Notes: generated by a model from the letters alone, not told the origin. A stretch of DNA of 64,000 nucleotides from Prochlorococcus marinus str. MIT 9314 (GCF_000760035.1 NZ_JNAO01000013.1:310001-374000), one strand, 5' to 3'; counted from the first letter of the stretch, positions 46,387 to 56,471 are shown. Numbers and translations are program-made.

Positions 46387-46717
46387 GACTATTTAAAAAT
46401 GGTGTTTTTTTAAAAATCCATTTTTCTATTGGCTTACCGTTAATAATATGTGAGGTAAAAATTTCTGAAATTTTTTCTGGAGAAACTTTCTCGTACCAAA
46501 TGCCATCAGGCCACACAAGAAGAATTGGGCCGTTCTTACATATCCTTAAACAGTCAGCTTTTGATCTTAATATATGAACGTTTTTTATATAGGGATCATT
46601 CTCAAATTTTTTTAAAGTCTTTTTCAGACATTCCCATGTTTTTTGACCTTCATTGCCTTTAAAGCATTTCTGTTTTGTGGGTGTTGCGCATAGTAGAAGA
46701 TGTTTTTTTATATTCAC
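46376..46717 (-). CDS. Thioredoxin-like [2Fe-2S] ferredoxin
   Basis: 113 residues of the (2Fe-2S) ferredoxin family with a thioredoxin-like fold. The cluster ligands are visible in LLLCATPTKQKC and later ADCLRICKNGP, with a NGPILLVWPDGIWYEKVSPEK stretch that is typical of the family. It lies 2 bp downstream of dxr, so it may be co-transcribed with it. Dxr itself uses NADPH; an electron-transfer link is not established. Confidence 0.82.
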   Translation of the reverse strand: MNIKKHLLLCATPTKQKCFKGNEGQKTWECLKKTLKKFENDPYIKNVHILRSKADCLRICKNGPILLVWPDGIWYEKVSPEKISEIFTSHIINGKPIEKWIFKKTPFLNSPRY

Positions 46718-46719
46718 TT

Positions 46720-47949
46720 TTATCCAATACTTACGTTTTTTTTCCCTTTTTTAATTTCTTGCTTAACAAAAAGTCTGGCCCAATTGTCTACTTCAAGAAT
46801 ATCCTCCAATTCGGGACTCAAATTCAAATTCTCCATATGTGATTCACAAGCTTTACTTATAAATGTTGGAATTTCTTGAAAAGAAATTTTTTCTTTAAGG
46901 AATTGTTCAACAGCCATTTCATTAGCAGCATTTAAGACTGCGGGCATAGTCCCAGAAGATTTTCCTGCGGCATAGGCAAGTCCCATACATGGATATTTAA
47001 ACTCGTCTGGCTTTTTAAAAGTTAATTTTCCAATTTCACTTAGGTTTAATCTTTTCCAATTTGTTTTAAATCTTTCAGGCCAACTCATCGCATATAAAAT
47101 GGGTAGTTTCATATCTGGCCAACCTAATTGAGCTAATACTGAAGAATCTTCCATCTCAATCATTGAATGAATAATACTTTGAGGATGGATAACTATTTCG
47201 ATATTTTCGTAAGAGGTCCCAAATAAATAATGAGCTTCTATAACTTCTAATCCTTTATTCATAAGAGTTGCAGAATCTACAGTTATTTTTTTTCCCATAT
47301 CCCAATTAGGATGTGAAGTTGCATCTTCAACTGTGACATGCTTTAAATCCTCAACGGCCCAATCTCTGAAAGCACCACCAGAAGCTGTTAAATGTATGGC
47401 TTTTAAACCTTTAGGTATCTCTCCTGTTGAAAAATCTGCATTTTCATAATTGGGTAATCCTTGTAAACATTGAAAGATGGCAGAGTGTTCTGAATCAGCA
47501 GGTAAAAGCCTACTATTATTTTTCTTTAATGCAGGAATAACAATTGGCCCTGCCGCAATTAAAGTTTCTTTGTTAGCAAGTGCAATATTTTTCCCCGCAC
47601 TAATTGCTGACATTGTTGGGATTAAGCCTGCACAGCCTACTATCCCTGTAACCACAGTATCTGCCTTATCCCATGCTGCAACTGCGTTAATCCCCTCCTT
47701 TCCACTCAAAACCAAGGGAGCACTATCTAAATCTAAGTTATTAATATTATCTTTTAAATCTTCTATAAGATTTTCATCCTCAATCGCAACTACTTCTGGT
47801 TTATGTGTTTTAACTTGTTCGGTTAATAAATTAATATTTCTTCCTGCCGAAAGAGCTACCGCTTTAAACTTATCAGGCTGCTCACAAGCTATTTCGAGAG
47901 TTTGAGTCCCAATTGAACCAGTAGAACCGAGCACAGTAATGTATTTCAA
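46720..47949 (-). CDS. dxr: 1-deoxy-D-xylulose 5-phosphate reductoisomerase
   Basis: Second enzyme of the MEP isoprenoid pathway, feeding carotenoid, chlorophyll and quinone side chains. 409 residues. NADPH loop [15 protein letters not shown] at the N-terminus, metal and substrate motifs [28 protein letters not shown] and [32 protein letters not shown]. Complete and normal in length. 82 bp separates it from cysS. Confidence 0.97.
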   Translation of the reverse strand: MKYITVLGSTGSIGTQTLEIACEQPDKFKAVALSAGRNINLLTEQVKTHKPEVVAIEDENLIEDLKDNINNLDLDSAPLVLSGKEGINAVAAWDKADTVVTGIVGCAGLIPTMSAISAGKNIALANKETLIAAGPIVIPALKKNNSRLLPADSEHSAIFQCLQGLPNYENADFSTGEIPKGLKAIHLTASGGAFRDWAVEDLKHVTVEDATSHPNWDMGKKITVDSATLMNKGLEVIEAHYLFGTSYENIEIVIHPQSIIHSMIEMEDSSVLAQLGWPDMKLPILYAMSWPERFKTNWKRLNLSEIGKLTFKKPDEFKYPCMGLAYAAGKSSGTMPAVLNAANEMAVEQFLKEKISFQEIPTFISKACESHMENLNLSPELEDILEVDNWARLFVKQEIKKGKKNVSIG

Positions 47950-48031
47950 TTTTCTCTGATATTTCTAATATCTTCCCATTTAAAGGTGTATTTAAAAAAC
48001 AAAAATTTCAAATTGGTTTTTTTCTTAAAAT

Positions 48032-49501
48032 TTAGACCCTTATCCATGTTGTTATTTCCTTTGATTGATCAATAAGTTCAATACCTTTTTCTTTTAACAA
48101 ATTCCTAATTTCATCGGCCTTCGTATAATTCTTTTCTTTTTTTGCTTTCAATCTTTCATTAATAAGCATTGATATTTCTTCTTCTTTTATCTTACTTTCT
48201 TTTACTAAAACCTCTTTTCTAAGACCAAGTACCTCAGTCAACTTTTCAAGAGTTTTGAAATTCTCAAGTAAAAAGAATTTTTCATTTAGGTCTATTTTAA
48301 AACCTTCGACCCTTTGAAATTGGTTTAAAAAGTTTTTTAATGGTTTTGCTAAATCGTAAATAATTGCAATAGCACCTGCTGTATTAAGGTCATTTCCAAG
48401 AGCCTCAGAAAATTTAAGCTTTTTTTGAGATAATTCAAAGCTTATTTTCTCTTTATATTCGTCTTCGATAGATTCATTCTTATCAATAGATTTAAAAGCA
48501 TCTTTTGTAAGGTCCAAAAAAGAAAGGGCTACATTAATGTTTTTCCAAGCTTCTGAAGCACTCCTTAAAGCTTCTTCAGTAAAATCAAGTGGTTTTCTAT
48601 AATTCACAGTCATAACAAAATATCGCAAAGTCATAGGGCTTATACCTGACTTAATTAGCTCTCTGATAGTTTTAAAATTTTTAAGGGATTTACTCATTTT
48701 TTGCCCATTTACATTGACCATCCCATTGTGTAACCAATAGTTCGCTAGCTTTTTGCCATTGGCTGCTTCTGATTGGGCGATTTCATTCTCATGATGTGGG
48801 AAAATCAAATCAGAACCACCTAAATGAATATCGATAGTATCTCCTAATTCATCTTTAACCATCGCCGAACATTCAATATGCCATCCTGGCCTACCTTTAC
48901 CCCATGGCGAATCAAAAAATGGTTCATCATCTTTAGCTTTTTTCCATAGCGCAAAATCTTGCGGATTAAGTTTTTTACTATTTTCTTCTTTAACCATTCT
49001 TCCTTGCTGATTGATATTTTGTTCTTGTAAATTTTGATTACTTAACTTTCCATAATTTTTATTTTTGAAAACAGAATAATAAACATCTCCATCCCTCGAG
49101 TATGCATAACCTTTGTCCTCAAGGATTGTTATGAAGGAGCAGATATTGCATATATGATTCGTTGCTCTTGGCATGCTATCCGGACGCATTATCCCTAAAG
49201 AATCCATATCTTTATGAAATTCAATGATATTTTTTTCAGATACTTCCTTCATTGAACTGCTTTCTTCTTTCGCTCTTTTTAAGATCTTGTCATCAATATC
49301 TGTAAAATTTTGAACATACTTCACTTTGAAATCACTGTAAATTAAAAATCTTCTCAATACATCCCAAGCGATATAACTTCTGGCATGACCAAGATGACAT
49401 AAATCATAAACAGTTACCCCACAACAATAAATTTTTACTACATCATCAATAGGCTTAAAAACCTCAACTTTTTTGCTTAAAGTATTAAAAAGTTTGATCA
49501 T
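48032..49501 (-). CDS. cysS: Cysteinyl-tRNA synthetase
   Basis: Class I synthetase of 489 residues. The HIGH-type motif is CHLGHARSYIAWD, zinc-binding cysteines include YCCGVTVYD and WHIECSAM, and the second signature is GQKMSKSLKNF. The C-terminal helical domain is lysine- and glutamate-rich. It is 24 bp downstream of polA on the same strand, possibly one transcript. Confidence 0.97.
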   Translation of the reverse strand: MIKLFNTLSKKVEVFKPIDDVVKIYCCGVTVYDLCHLGHARSYIAWDVLRRFLIYSDFKVKYVQNFTDIDDKILKRAKEESSSMKEVSEKNIIEFHKDMDSLGIMRPDSMPRATNHICNICSFITILEDKGYAYSRDGDVYYSVFKNKNYGKLSNQNLQEQNINQQGRMVKEENSKKLNPQDFALWKKAKDDEPFFDSPWGKGRPGWHIECSAMVKDELGDTIDIHLGGSDLIFPHHENEIAQSEAANGKKLANYWLHNGMVNVNGQKMSKSLKNFKTIRELIKSGISPMTLRYFVMTVNYRKPLDFTEEALRSASEAWKNINVALSFLDLTKDAFKSIDKNESIEDEYKEKISFELSQKKLKFSEALGNDLNTAGAIAIIYDLAKPLKNFLNQFQRVEGFKIDLNEKFFLLENFKTLEKLTEVLGLRKEVLVKESKIKEEEISMLINERLKAKKEKNYTKADEIRNLLKEKGIELIDQSKEITTWIRV

Positions 49502-49525
49502 CTTAAAATAAGTATTTCATAAGGT

Positions 49526-52456
49526 TTATTTTGTCTCCATCCAATTGTCTCCAATTCCAATATCAACTAAAAGAGGCACATTTAATTTTACACAATCTTC
49601 CATAGTCTTCTTTACTAATTTCGTCGTAATTTCCAAAGAATCTGGTTCAACTTCAAACAATAATTCATCATGCACTTGTAAAAGCATTTTTGCAGGAACA
49701 TTCATTTCTATGAATTTTTTATTTAGTTGAACCATTGCAATTTTAATAATATCTGCACTTGAACCCTGAATTGGGGCATTGGCTGCGGCTCTTAGTGACT
49801 GTGCTTCCATGCCAGCTCTTCTTGCGGATTGCAAGTCAATTTCGTAAGGATCTTTTCCTATTAGTCTTCCAAGTCCATTTTTATCAAACTTAAATTCTCT
49901 TTTTCGACCAAAAATTGTTTTTACATAACCTTTTGATAAGGCAAGCCTTTCTTGCAGTTCAAGAAATTTGAAAATTTTTGAATATCTTTCTTTGTATTTT
50001 ATTAGGAATTCTTTTGCTTCTGGAGTACTTACTCCTGTTGAACGGGCAAACTTTTTTATCCCCATACCATAGATAACTCCGAAATTTATTGTTTTCCCAA
50101 CTCTCCTTTCATCAGAAGAAATTTCTTCTTTCTCAAAAATTAATCTTGCAGTCAAAGAATGAATGTCATCATTTTTATGAAATGCATTTATTAGTATTTC
50201 TTCATCAGCTAAGTGAGCGAGTATTCTTAATTCGATCTGAGAATAATCAGCTGATAAAAGTTTCCAATTTTTTTCAGGCAAGAATGCTTTTCTGATTCTC
50301 CTACTAAATTCAGTCCTAACCGGGATATTTTGAAGATTAGGATTGCTACTACTTAGTCTCCCAGTCGCTGTAGCAGCTTGATTAAAGTTTGTATGAACTC
50401 TTCCCGTCTTTTCGTTAATAAGATTTGGAAGAGCATCAATATAGGTGCTAAGTAATTTGCTAAGAGTTCTATGTTTTATTAAATGTTGGATTATTTCATG
50501 TTCATCGACTAATCTTTCCAGAACTACTGCATCTGTACTCCATCCTGTTTTTGTTTTACGTGATTTTTTCTTATCCAAATTTAATTTTTCAAATAAGATC
50601 TCACCAAGCTGTTTTGGTGAAGATAGATTGAAACTCTCCTCTGCTAACTCATAAACTTTACTTTCAATATCTTCTAAGGTACTCTTTAATTCTTTTGAGA
50701 GTTTATCCAAATAAGGGATGTCGATGGTTATGCCATTCATTTCCATTTGTGACAATACCGGCTCTAAAGGCAGCTCGATTTCTTCGAACAATTTGATTAA
50801 TTCATCTTTTTCCTTTGAAAAACTTTCTTTAAAAATTTTGACAATCTTAAAAGTTAGAAAAACATCATAACCGCAGTAAATACTTGCTTCATCAATATCA
50901 ACAAATGAAAAGTCTTTATTTTTTCCAACTGTGTCCTTAAATGAAGGAGGCTTAAATCCAAATAATCTAAAACTAATTTCACTTAACCCATGTTTCTCCT
51001 GATTATTAAGAAGGTAGTCTGCTAACAAGGTGTCAAAGGTTACGCCTTTAAGATCAAGTCCATGATTAAAAAATATTTGCCTATCAAATTTTGAATTTTG
51101 GAGTGCCTTTTCTTTCTTTGGATCTTCTATCCAATTTCTTAACTTTGAGAAAACATCTTCTATTGATAATTGATTGGAGGTTTCCTTTTTTGTTTGATGA
51201 CCAACAGGTATATAAAATAAATCATCATTTTCTTCTCCAAGACATAACCCTATCCCAACAAGTTCCGCATCAATTGGATTCAAACTATTGGTCTCTGTAT
51301 CTAAAGAAACTATTTGATTAGTCTTGTCTAATCTTTGAATTAATTTATCAAGTAATTCGAAATCATTTACAACAGTTACGTTGATTTTAGGGATTTTATT
51401 TTCACTATTTTCTAATTCATTATTGCCTGCAACTTTTGGTGTCTTCTCCTCCTCTTTAGCTACATTATTTTTGTCAAAACCACCTTTGCTGAAAGTTGAA
51501 TTAAAAATATCAATTTGTCTAAGTAGTGTTGATAGTTCTAATTTTTTCAGTGACTCTGAAAGTAGTTCTTGATTTATATTTTTTAATTCATAACCATTAC
51601 TTAAAATTAAAGGCACTTCAGTATTTATTTTTGCTAAATCCCTAGAAAGAAAAGCATTATGTTTATCGTTTCTTAGCTTTTCTATAACTGAACCTTTGAT
51701 GAATCCTTTATATTTCTTATCGTTGTTCTGCTGAATCTTGTCCAAAGCCTGATAGATTCCATCAAGCGTGTCGTTCTCTTTTAGTAGATTAATTGCAGTT
51801 TTTGGACCTACCCCTTTAATACCTGGAATATTGTCAGAACTATCACCAGTTAGGGCTTTAAGATCAACTACTCTTTCTGGCGCAACACCTAATTTTTCTT
51901 TTACTCCATTTTCATTCATAAGAGTTGGATTTCCACTTTTCGCATATGGACCACCACCCATATAAAGTACATAAATATCTTTTTGATCATCTACTAATTG
52001 AAATAAGTCCCTATCTCCAGAAAGAATATTCACGCACCATCCTTTAGAAGAAGCATCATTTGCAATTGTGCCTAGGAGATCATCTGCTTCGTATCCTGGA
52101 GATTTAAAAATTGGTAAATTAAGGCTTTCTTCTAAGATGATTTCTAGTTGTTCAATATCCTGAAAAAAAACATCTGGTGCCACATCTCTATTGGCCTTAT
52201 AATTTGGATCTAATTCATGTCTGAAAGTTGGTTTTTCGGTATCAAACGTAATACAAACACCCTCAGGACTAATATTTTTGCAATTATCCAGAAGACTTTT
52301 TAGGAATCCATAAGTGACACTTGTTGGAAATCCCTCTTTGGTAGTTAACCCTCCATCAATCCCTTTGCTAAATGCATAGAAGCTTCTAAAAGCAAGTGAG
52401 TGGCCATCGACTAAAAGTAAAATTGGTTTTTTAGAGTTTTCAGATTTTAAACTCAT
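49526..52456 (-). CDS. polA: DNA polymerase I
   Basis: 976 residues with all three domains. The 5'-3' exonuclease region (1-300) has LVDGHSLAFRSFYAF and DLKALTGDSSDNIPGIKGVGPKTA. The 3'-5' exonuclease looks active: Exo I VSLDTETNSLNP, Exo II NSKFDRQIFFNHG and Exo III IYCGYDVFLTF all carry their acidic residues. The polymerase domain has RRVGKTINFGVIYGMG and LLQVHDELLFEV. The start overlaps the HlyD-type gene by 4 bp. Confidence 0.97.
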   Translation of the reverse strand: MSLKSENSKKPILLLVDGHSLAFRSFYAFSKGIDGGLTTKEGFPTSVTYGFLKSLLDNCKNISPEGVCITFDTEKPTFRHELDPNYKANRDVAPDVFFQDIEQLEIILEESLNLPIFKSPGYEADDLLGTIANDASSKGWCVNILSGDRDLFQLVDDQKDIYVLYMGGGPYAKSGNPTLMNENGVKEKLGVAPERVVDLKALTGDSSDNIPGIKGVGPKTAINLLKENDTLDGIYQALDKIQQNNDKKYKGFIKGSVIEKLRNDKHNAFLSRDLAKINTEVPLILSNGYELKNINQELLSESLKKLELSTLLRQIDIFNSTFSKGGFDKNNVAKEEEKTPKVAGNNELENSENKIPKINVTVVNDFELLDKLIQRLDKTNQIVSLDTETNSLNPIDAELVGIGLCLGEENDDLFYIPVGHQTKKETSNQLSIEDVFSKLRNWIEDPKKEKALQNSKFDRQIFFNHGLDLKGVTFDTLLADYLLNNQEKHGLSEISFRLFGFKPPSFKDTVGKNKDFSFVDIDEASIYCGYDVFLTFKIVKIFKESFSKEKDELIKLFEEIELPLEPVLSQMEMNGITIDIPYLDKLSKELKSTLEDIESKVYELAEESFNLSSPKQLGEILFEKLNLDKKKSRKTKTGWSTDAVVLERLVDEHEIIQHLIKHRTLSKLLSTYIDALPNLINEKTGRVHTNFNQAATATGRLSSSNPNLQNIPVRTEFSRRIRKAFLPEKNWKLLSADYSQIELRILAHLADEEILINAFHKNDDIHSLTARLIFEKEEISSDERRVGKTINFGVIYGMGIKKFARSTGVSTPEAKEFLIKYKERYSKIFKFLELQERLALSKGYVKTIFGRKREFKFDKNGLGRLIGKDPYEIDLQSARRAGMEAQSLRAAANAPIQGSSADIIKIAMVQLNKKFIEMNVPAKMLLQVHDELLFEVEPDSLEITTKLVKKTMEDCVKLNVPLLVDIGIGDNWMETK

Positions 52457-53514
52457 TTTTTCTTCTTAGCCCAAGGTGGAATATCAATAAAGATTTGCTC
52501 TCCAGGTTCTAATCCATCAATGACTGAAGTTTTATTTCCACTACTAATACCAATTTCGATTTTTTCAAATTTGGGAGAATTGTTTTTATCAACTTTCAAA
52601 ATTCCTTTTTCACCTTTTTCAGTGACAATAGAAACTGTTGGTACTAAGATTTTTTCTTCATTACCTTCGACTCTAAATTCAAGATCTGCAGTCATTCCAA
52701 TTTTAATTTCTTCAGAAATATCTTTAAAATTTAAAGTTACTTCGAATGAGGTTACATTATTATCTTTTACAGCTCTTGTAGCTATTTTGTTTACTATGGC
52801 ACTATATTTTTTTGAGGGATAAGCCTCAATTCTTACTGAGGCTTCTTGACCTATTTTTATTCTGCCAATGTCACTCTCAGGAACTTTAGCAACAATTTCT
52901 AGGCCCTCAGATAGTTCAAAAATAAAGTTTTTGGTTTTAGGGTCTGAACTTAAGTTTGTACTTGGTGAGACATAAGATCCTATCTCAGCATATTTTGCAG
53001 TTATCTTTCCTCCATAAGGAGCTTTAATTAGATAGAAACTTTTTTCAGCTTTTGCATCATTAAGTTTTGCGCTACTAATGTTGTAGTTATTTTTATAACT
53101 TTCATAGTCTTCTTTACTTACCGCGCCTTCTTGATATAAATATTCCCTTCTTAAAAATTCAGATTTTTGTTTTTCTACATTTAATTCAAGTTCTTCAATT
53201 TTATAGATAAAGTCTTCATCATCAAGAGAAGCTAAAACCTGATCTTTTTTTACATGATCGCCCTCATCTACTTTGATTTCTTTTATTACGCCTTGCTTCC
53301 GAGGCCCAATATTGCTTGTCCTTATTGCTTTTACTTCACCACTAGTATTAATTGAATCTGAGAGGATTCCTTTTTCAACTTGAACTACAAAATCAGAAAT
53401 ATCTTTTGACTTATTTTTCTTGAAGGAATTGGTTATAAAAACGAAAAATATAGCTAGAGAAAGCAATATAATTCCACTTCTTAGATTTATATTTTTTTTT
53501 ATTAAATCAAGCAT
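52453..53514 (-). CDS. HlyD/RND-type periplasmic adaptor protein
   Basis: 353-residue membrane-fusion protein with an N-terminal membrane anchor (IILLSLAIFFVFITNSF). The barrel-sandwich lipoyl motif is KEIKVDEGDHVKKDQVLASLDD, then an alpha-helical hairpin (about 110-160, coiled) and a second lipoyl half. The partner pump and outer-membrane channel are not in this window. It overlaps polA by 4 bp, an unexpected partner. Exported substrate is unknown. Confidence 0.88.
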   Translation of the reverse strand: MLDLIKKNINLRSGIILLSLAIFFVFITNSFKKNKSKDISDFVVQVEKGILSDSINTSGEVKAIRTSNIGPRKQGVIKEIKVDEGDHVKKDQVLASLDDEDFIYKIEELELNVEKQKSEFLRREYLYQEGAVSKEDYESYKNNYNISSAKLNDAKAEKSFYLIKAPYGGKITAKYAEIGSYVSPSTNLSSDPKTKNFIFELSEGLEIVAKVPESDIGRIKIGQEASVRIEAYPSKKYSAIVNKIATRAVKDNNVTSFEVTLNFKDISEEIKIGMTADLEFRVEGNEEKILVPTVSIVTEKGEKGILKVDKNNSPKFEKIEIGISSGNKTSVIDGLEPGEQIFIDIPPWAKKKK

Positions 53515-53658
53515 TTCTTTTTAAAAGCAGAAGTAGAGAATATTTAGGAACTAAATAAATAATCAAGACGATTATAATTAACTTATCCAAGATTGGTTAA
53601 GTAAATACTATATTACTAGAAGATGTTTTCTTGATAATTTTTCCATAAATTTTTTCAA

Positions 53659-54750
53659 ATGTTAAAAGCAGGTATTATTGGATTACCAAATGTTGGAAAA
53701 TCAACTCTATTTAATGCACTTGTAGAAAATGCTAAGGCCCAAGCGGCTAATTTTCCCTTTTGTACTATAGAACCTAATAAAGGCATAGTTTCAGTCCCAG
53801 ATCAAAGGTTACAAGAGTTAGGTGATCTAAGTTCTAGCCAAAATATTATCCCAACAAAAATCGAATTTGTAGATATCGCAGGACTAGTAAAAGGAGCCAG
53901 TAAAGGTGAGGGTTTGGGAAATAAATTTTTATCAAATATTAGGGAGGTTGATGCAATAGTTCATGTTGTGAGGTGCTTTGAAGATAGTGATGTAATTCAT
54001 GTTTCCGGTAAGGTAGATCCCTTGGATGACATTGAGATAATTAATCTGGAATTGAATTTAGCTGATTTATCTCAACTCCAAAAAAGAAGAGAAAGAATTA
54101 AAAAACAGGTTAGAACTAGTAAAGAAGCAGCAAAAGAACATAATTTACTAGAAAAAATTGAAGAAGAGCTACAGAAAGGTCTTTCAGTTAGATCAATATC
54201 TTTGAGTGAAGAAGAAAATTTAATAATTAAGCAACTAGGCTTCCTTACTGCTAAACCAATTATTTACGCAACAAATTTGAATGAAAATGATTTGGCTGAA
54301 GGTAATGATTTCTCATCAAAAGTTCAGAGTTTTGCAACCAATGAGAATACAGAATGTATAAAAATATCAGCGCAAGTCGAATCAGAATTAATAGAGTTAG
54401 AACCAGAAGATAAAAAAGATTACCTTATTGGTTTAGGAGTAGAAGAAGGGGGATTAAGTTCTTTAATTAGATCAACATATAAATTATTGGGATTAAAAAC
54501 TTATTTCACCACAGGAGAAAAGGAGACAAAAGCATGGACTATAAAAGATGGTATGACTGCGCCACAGGCAGCAGGAGTAATTCATACTGATTTTGAAAAA
54601 GGATTCATAAGGGCTCAGACTATTTCGTATCAAAATTTAATTGATTCAGGTTCAATTGCTAATGCAAAAACTAAAGGTCTTTTAAGAAGTGAAGGTAAGG
54701 AATATATTGTTAATGAAGGTGATGTAATGGAGTTCTTATTTAATGTTTAG
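53659..54750 (+). CDS. ychF: Redox-regulated GTPase/ATPase YchF (OLA1 family)
   Basis: 363-residue Obg-related P-loop protein. G1 GLPNVGKSTLFNAL, G2 region FPFCTIEPN, G3 DIAGLVKGASKGEGLGNKFL and a C-terminal TGS domain (EKETKAWTIKDGMTAPQAAG). YchF prefers ATP and interacts with ribosomes in other bacteria. Divergent from the HlyD gene with 144 bp between them. Confidence 0.95.
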   Translation: MLKAGIIGLPNVGKSTLFNALVENAKAQAANFPFCTIEPNKGIVSVPDQRLQELGDLSSSQNIIPTKIEFVDIAGLVKGASKGEGLGNKFLSNIREVDAIVHVVRCFEDSDVIHVSGKVDPLDDIEIINLELNLADLSQLQKRRERIKKQVRTSKEAAKEHNLLEKIEEELQKGLSVRSISLSEEENLIIKQLGFLTAKPIIYATNLNENDLAEGNDFSSKVQSFATNENTECIKISAQVESELIELEPEDKKDYLIGLGVEEGGLSSLIRSTYKLLGLKTYFTTGEKETKAWTIKDGMTAPQAAGVIHTDFEKGFIRAQTISYQNLIDSGSIANAKTKGLLRSEGKEYIVNEGDVMEFLFNV

Positions 54751-54758
54751 TAAATCTC

Positions 54759-54917
54759 TTAAGGCTTACTATTTTGCTTTTTGAGTTTAAATTCAAAAAA
54801 TGAAACTATCAAAATTAAGACACATCCTAAGCAACTTCCTATTAACCCAAAAACAATGGTTGTAAAGCCATCATCGTAGCCATATTGTAATTGTGGTAAG
54901 TGAGGGGGTATTGGCAT
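54759..54917 (-). CDS. 52-residue single-helix membrane protein
   Basis: 52 residues: MPIPPHLPQLQYGYDDGFTT, then a hydrophobic helix (IVFGLIGSCLGCVLILIVSFF) and a basic tail. No family recognised. Its ATG overlaps the stop of the upstream gene as TAATG (54915-54919), so the pair is translationally coupled. It converges on ychF with 8 bp between the stop codons. Confidence 0.6.
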   Translation of the reverse strand: MPIPPHLPQLQYGYDDGFTTIVFGLIGSCLGCVLILIVSFFEFKLKKQNSKP

Positions 54918-55060
54918 TATTTTTCAACAGAATTTTCAATATCTTCCAGTAAATGTTTAGTTGATCTACTAAAACCATTTGTTTTTAAATAGTTTTGAGC
55001 CTCTCTAAATTTTTCAGCTACTCTTTTTGCATAAGGAGTATTCATGGAATTTTGAGTCAT
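54917..55060 (-). CDS. 47-residue soluble helical protein
   Basis: 47 residues: MTQNSMNTPYAKRVAEKFRE followed by AQNYLKTNGFSRSTKHLLED and an acidic end. It is charged and likely helical, without a membrane segment. Its stop overlaps the start of the 52-residue membrane protein (TAATG). The coupled arrangement and clean coding pattern support real genes, though no family is recognised. Confidence 0.55.
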   Translation of the reverse strand: MTQNSMNTPYAKRVAEKFREAQNYLKTNGFSRSTKHLLEDIENSVEK

Positions 55061-55222
55061 GTTGAAAGTGCGACTAATTTTATAATCTGATTTAGGTAAA
55101 CCCTTGATAAGTATTCAAAAATACAAGAATATAAAAATAGGATTTTTTACTTACTAAGAAATTTATTGTGAAAAGTTCTTGATTCTCCAAAATAAAGTTT
55201 TTTCAAATAAGAAAAATTGACA

Positions 55223-55504
55223 ATGACAAATATATTATTAATTCTTTTTTTTGCATTTATATTATTATTTTTTTATTCAAAACAAAATAGAGGGTTAGCC
55301 CAAAAAAAAACAATTAGTCCAACTTATGTTCCTTTCTTAAAGGAACAAGAATTTAATCCTGATATAAGTACTGATAATTGGGATTTACACAAACTTAGAT
55401 TAGATAAATTTAAAAGATCACAATATAAGGGATTAACTTTCTTCGTAAGTTCAGAAAATAAAATTTACTATCTTTCGGAAGAAGGGGATAAGGTTTATTG
55501 CTAA
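55223..55504 (+). CDS. Small protein with N-terminal membrane anchor
   Basis: 93 residues from ATG 55223; an in-frame TTG at 55217 is less likely. The N-terminus (MTNILLILFFAFILLFFYSK) is a membrane anchor or signal anchor. The remainder is soluble with YKGLTFFVSSENKIYYLSEEG near the end. No family is recognised. It starts a run of three small plus-strand genes. Confidence 0.55.
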   Translation: MTNILLILFFAFILLFFYSKQNRGLAQKKTISPTYVPFLKEQEFNPDISTDNWDLHKLRLDKFKRSQYKGLTFFVSSENKIYYLSEEGDKVYC

Positions 55505-55557
55505 CTGGTGAAATTAATTTTATAAATAAGAAAAGTAGATAGAAATTATCAATATTA

Positions 55558-55809
55558 ATGAAGTATTTATTTTTATTATCAGAAAATTTCTATAGGTTTA
55601 TCAAATGGGAGTGGAATACTTTAAAAAATCTAAGAAGAACAAAAAAAAAGAATTTTTTTCTAAGAGGATCATTTGTTTTATTTAGTTTATTCTCTATTCT
55701 TTTTTTAATATTTTCTCCTCCTATCGCTTTTGGATTGTTATTTGGAGAGGGATTGAAATTTAGTACTTTTTTTATTTGGATTTGGATTTTAAATTTAAAG
55801 TTTTTTTGA
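55558..55809 (+). CDS. Small membrane protein
   Basis: 83 residues with a basic, aromatic N-terminus and two hydrophobic stretches (about 39-60 and 61-80), for example FVLFSLFSILFLIFSPPIAF. No family recognised. It follows the previous small gene by 53 bp. The sequence is extremely AT-rich, so coding status is moderate. Confidence 0.45.
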   Translation: MKYLFLLSENFYRFIKWEWNTLKNLRRTKKKNFFLRGSFVLFSLFSILFLIFSPPIAFGLLFGEGLKFSTFFIWIWILNLKFF

Positions 55810-55867
55810 AAATTTATGATTTATTTCACGAGATTATTTAAAGTTAAGAATATAAAAAATTTACTTT

Positions 55868-56083
55868 ATGCCAAAAATATTCAAACAAAATAAGTTTGCT
55901 TTGTTGGGAGCAAATATATTTATAATTTTACTTTGGGTAACTATATCTTCCTTTTTGATGAATTCATTTCAAAGTGAAAATGCCCCATTTTATATATATA
56001 AAATTTCTTTTTTAATCAGATTCCTTCCTCCTATTTGGGTTACATGGTTCCTTTGGATAAAAAGAGGTGGTTTAAAAAGATAA
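55868..56083 (+). CDS. Small membrane protein
   Basis: 71 residues with two hydrophobic segments (FALLGANIFIILLWVTISSF and FLPPIWVTWFLWI), ending in a basic KRGGLKR tail. No family recognised. It lies 58 bp after the previous small membrane gene and is followed by a terminator at about 56176-56215. Confidence 0.5.
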   Translation: MPKIFKQNKFALLGANIFIILLWVTISSFLMNSFQSENAPFYIYKISFLIRFLPPIWVTWFLWIKRGGLKR

Positions 56084-56175
56084 ATTACAAAAGCATTTTT
56101 ACGGATTTACTATAAAAATAAATCAGTTAAGATCTGAAAGCTTACTTGAAATTTTCATTTAAGAATTAGGTAATT

Positions 56176-56215
56176 GAGAGATTGTTTTTAGCTAAGAAAC
56201 AATCTCTTTTTTTTT
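56176..56215 (+). terminator. Rho-independent terminator
   Basis: GAGATTGTTT and its reverse complement AAACAATCTC (56178-56187 and 56197-56206) form a 10-bp stem with a 9-nt loop, followed by a run of T residues. It ends the small membrane-gene cluster; about 90 bp separates it from the last gene. Confidence 0.85.
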
Positions 56216-56291
56216 ATAAATATTTTTTCTCATGAAAAAGTGCTTGTCAGTATCCCTATTGACAAACACTCATGACGATCAATTTTAAAAA

Positions 56292-56471
56292 TTAAACAGG
56301 CAATCTATTATCAATTTCCACTACTCCAGAATCCATAAGACGGCCGATTTTAATAACTAAAGCCATATCTAGTCTTGAAAAGTCAGATTGATGGTTAGTT
56401 ATCCAATCAAGTTCAGAAAGAGTTATAACTCCCAAAGTATTTACTTTAAGAAAAAGTAAGCCTAAGTTCAT
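56292..56471 (-). CDS. 59-residue hypothetical protein downstream of hli
   Basis: 59 residues, MNLGLLFLKVNTLGVITLSE followed by LDWITNHQSDFSRLDMALVI and an acidic tail. Its ATG comes 1 bp after the stop of the hli gene at 56473, so co-translation is likely. It lacks the hli chlorophyll-binding motif. No family is recognised. It probably works with the adjacent hli gene, but this is inference from spacing. Confidence 0.6.
   Translation of the reverse strand: MNLGLLFLKVNTLGVITLSELDWITNHQSDFSRLDMALVIKIGRLMDSGVVEIDNRLPV

Noticed and set aside
47477-47905. 142-residue frame opposite dxr
   Set aside because: Antisense to a complete conserved enzyme; composition typical of a shadow frame.
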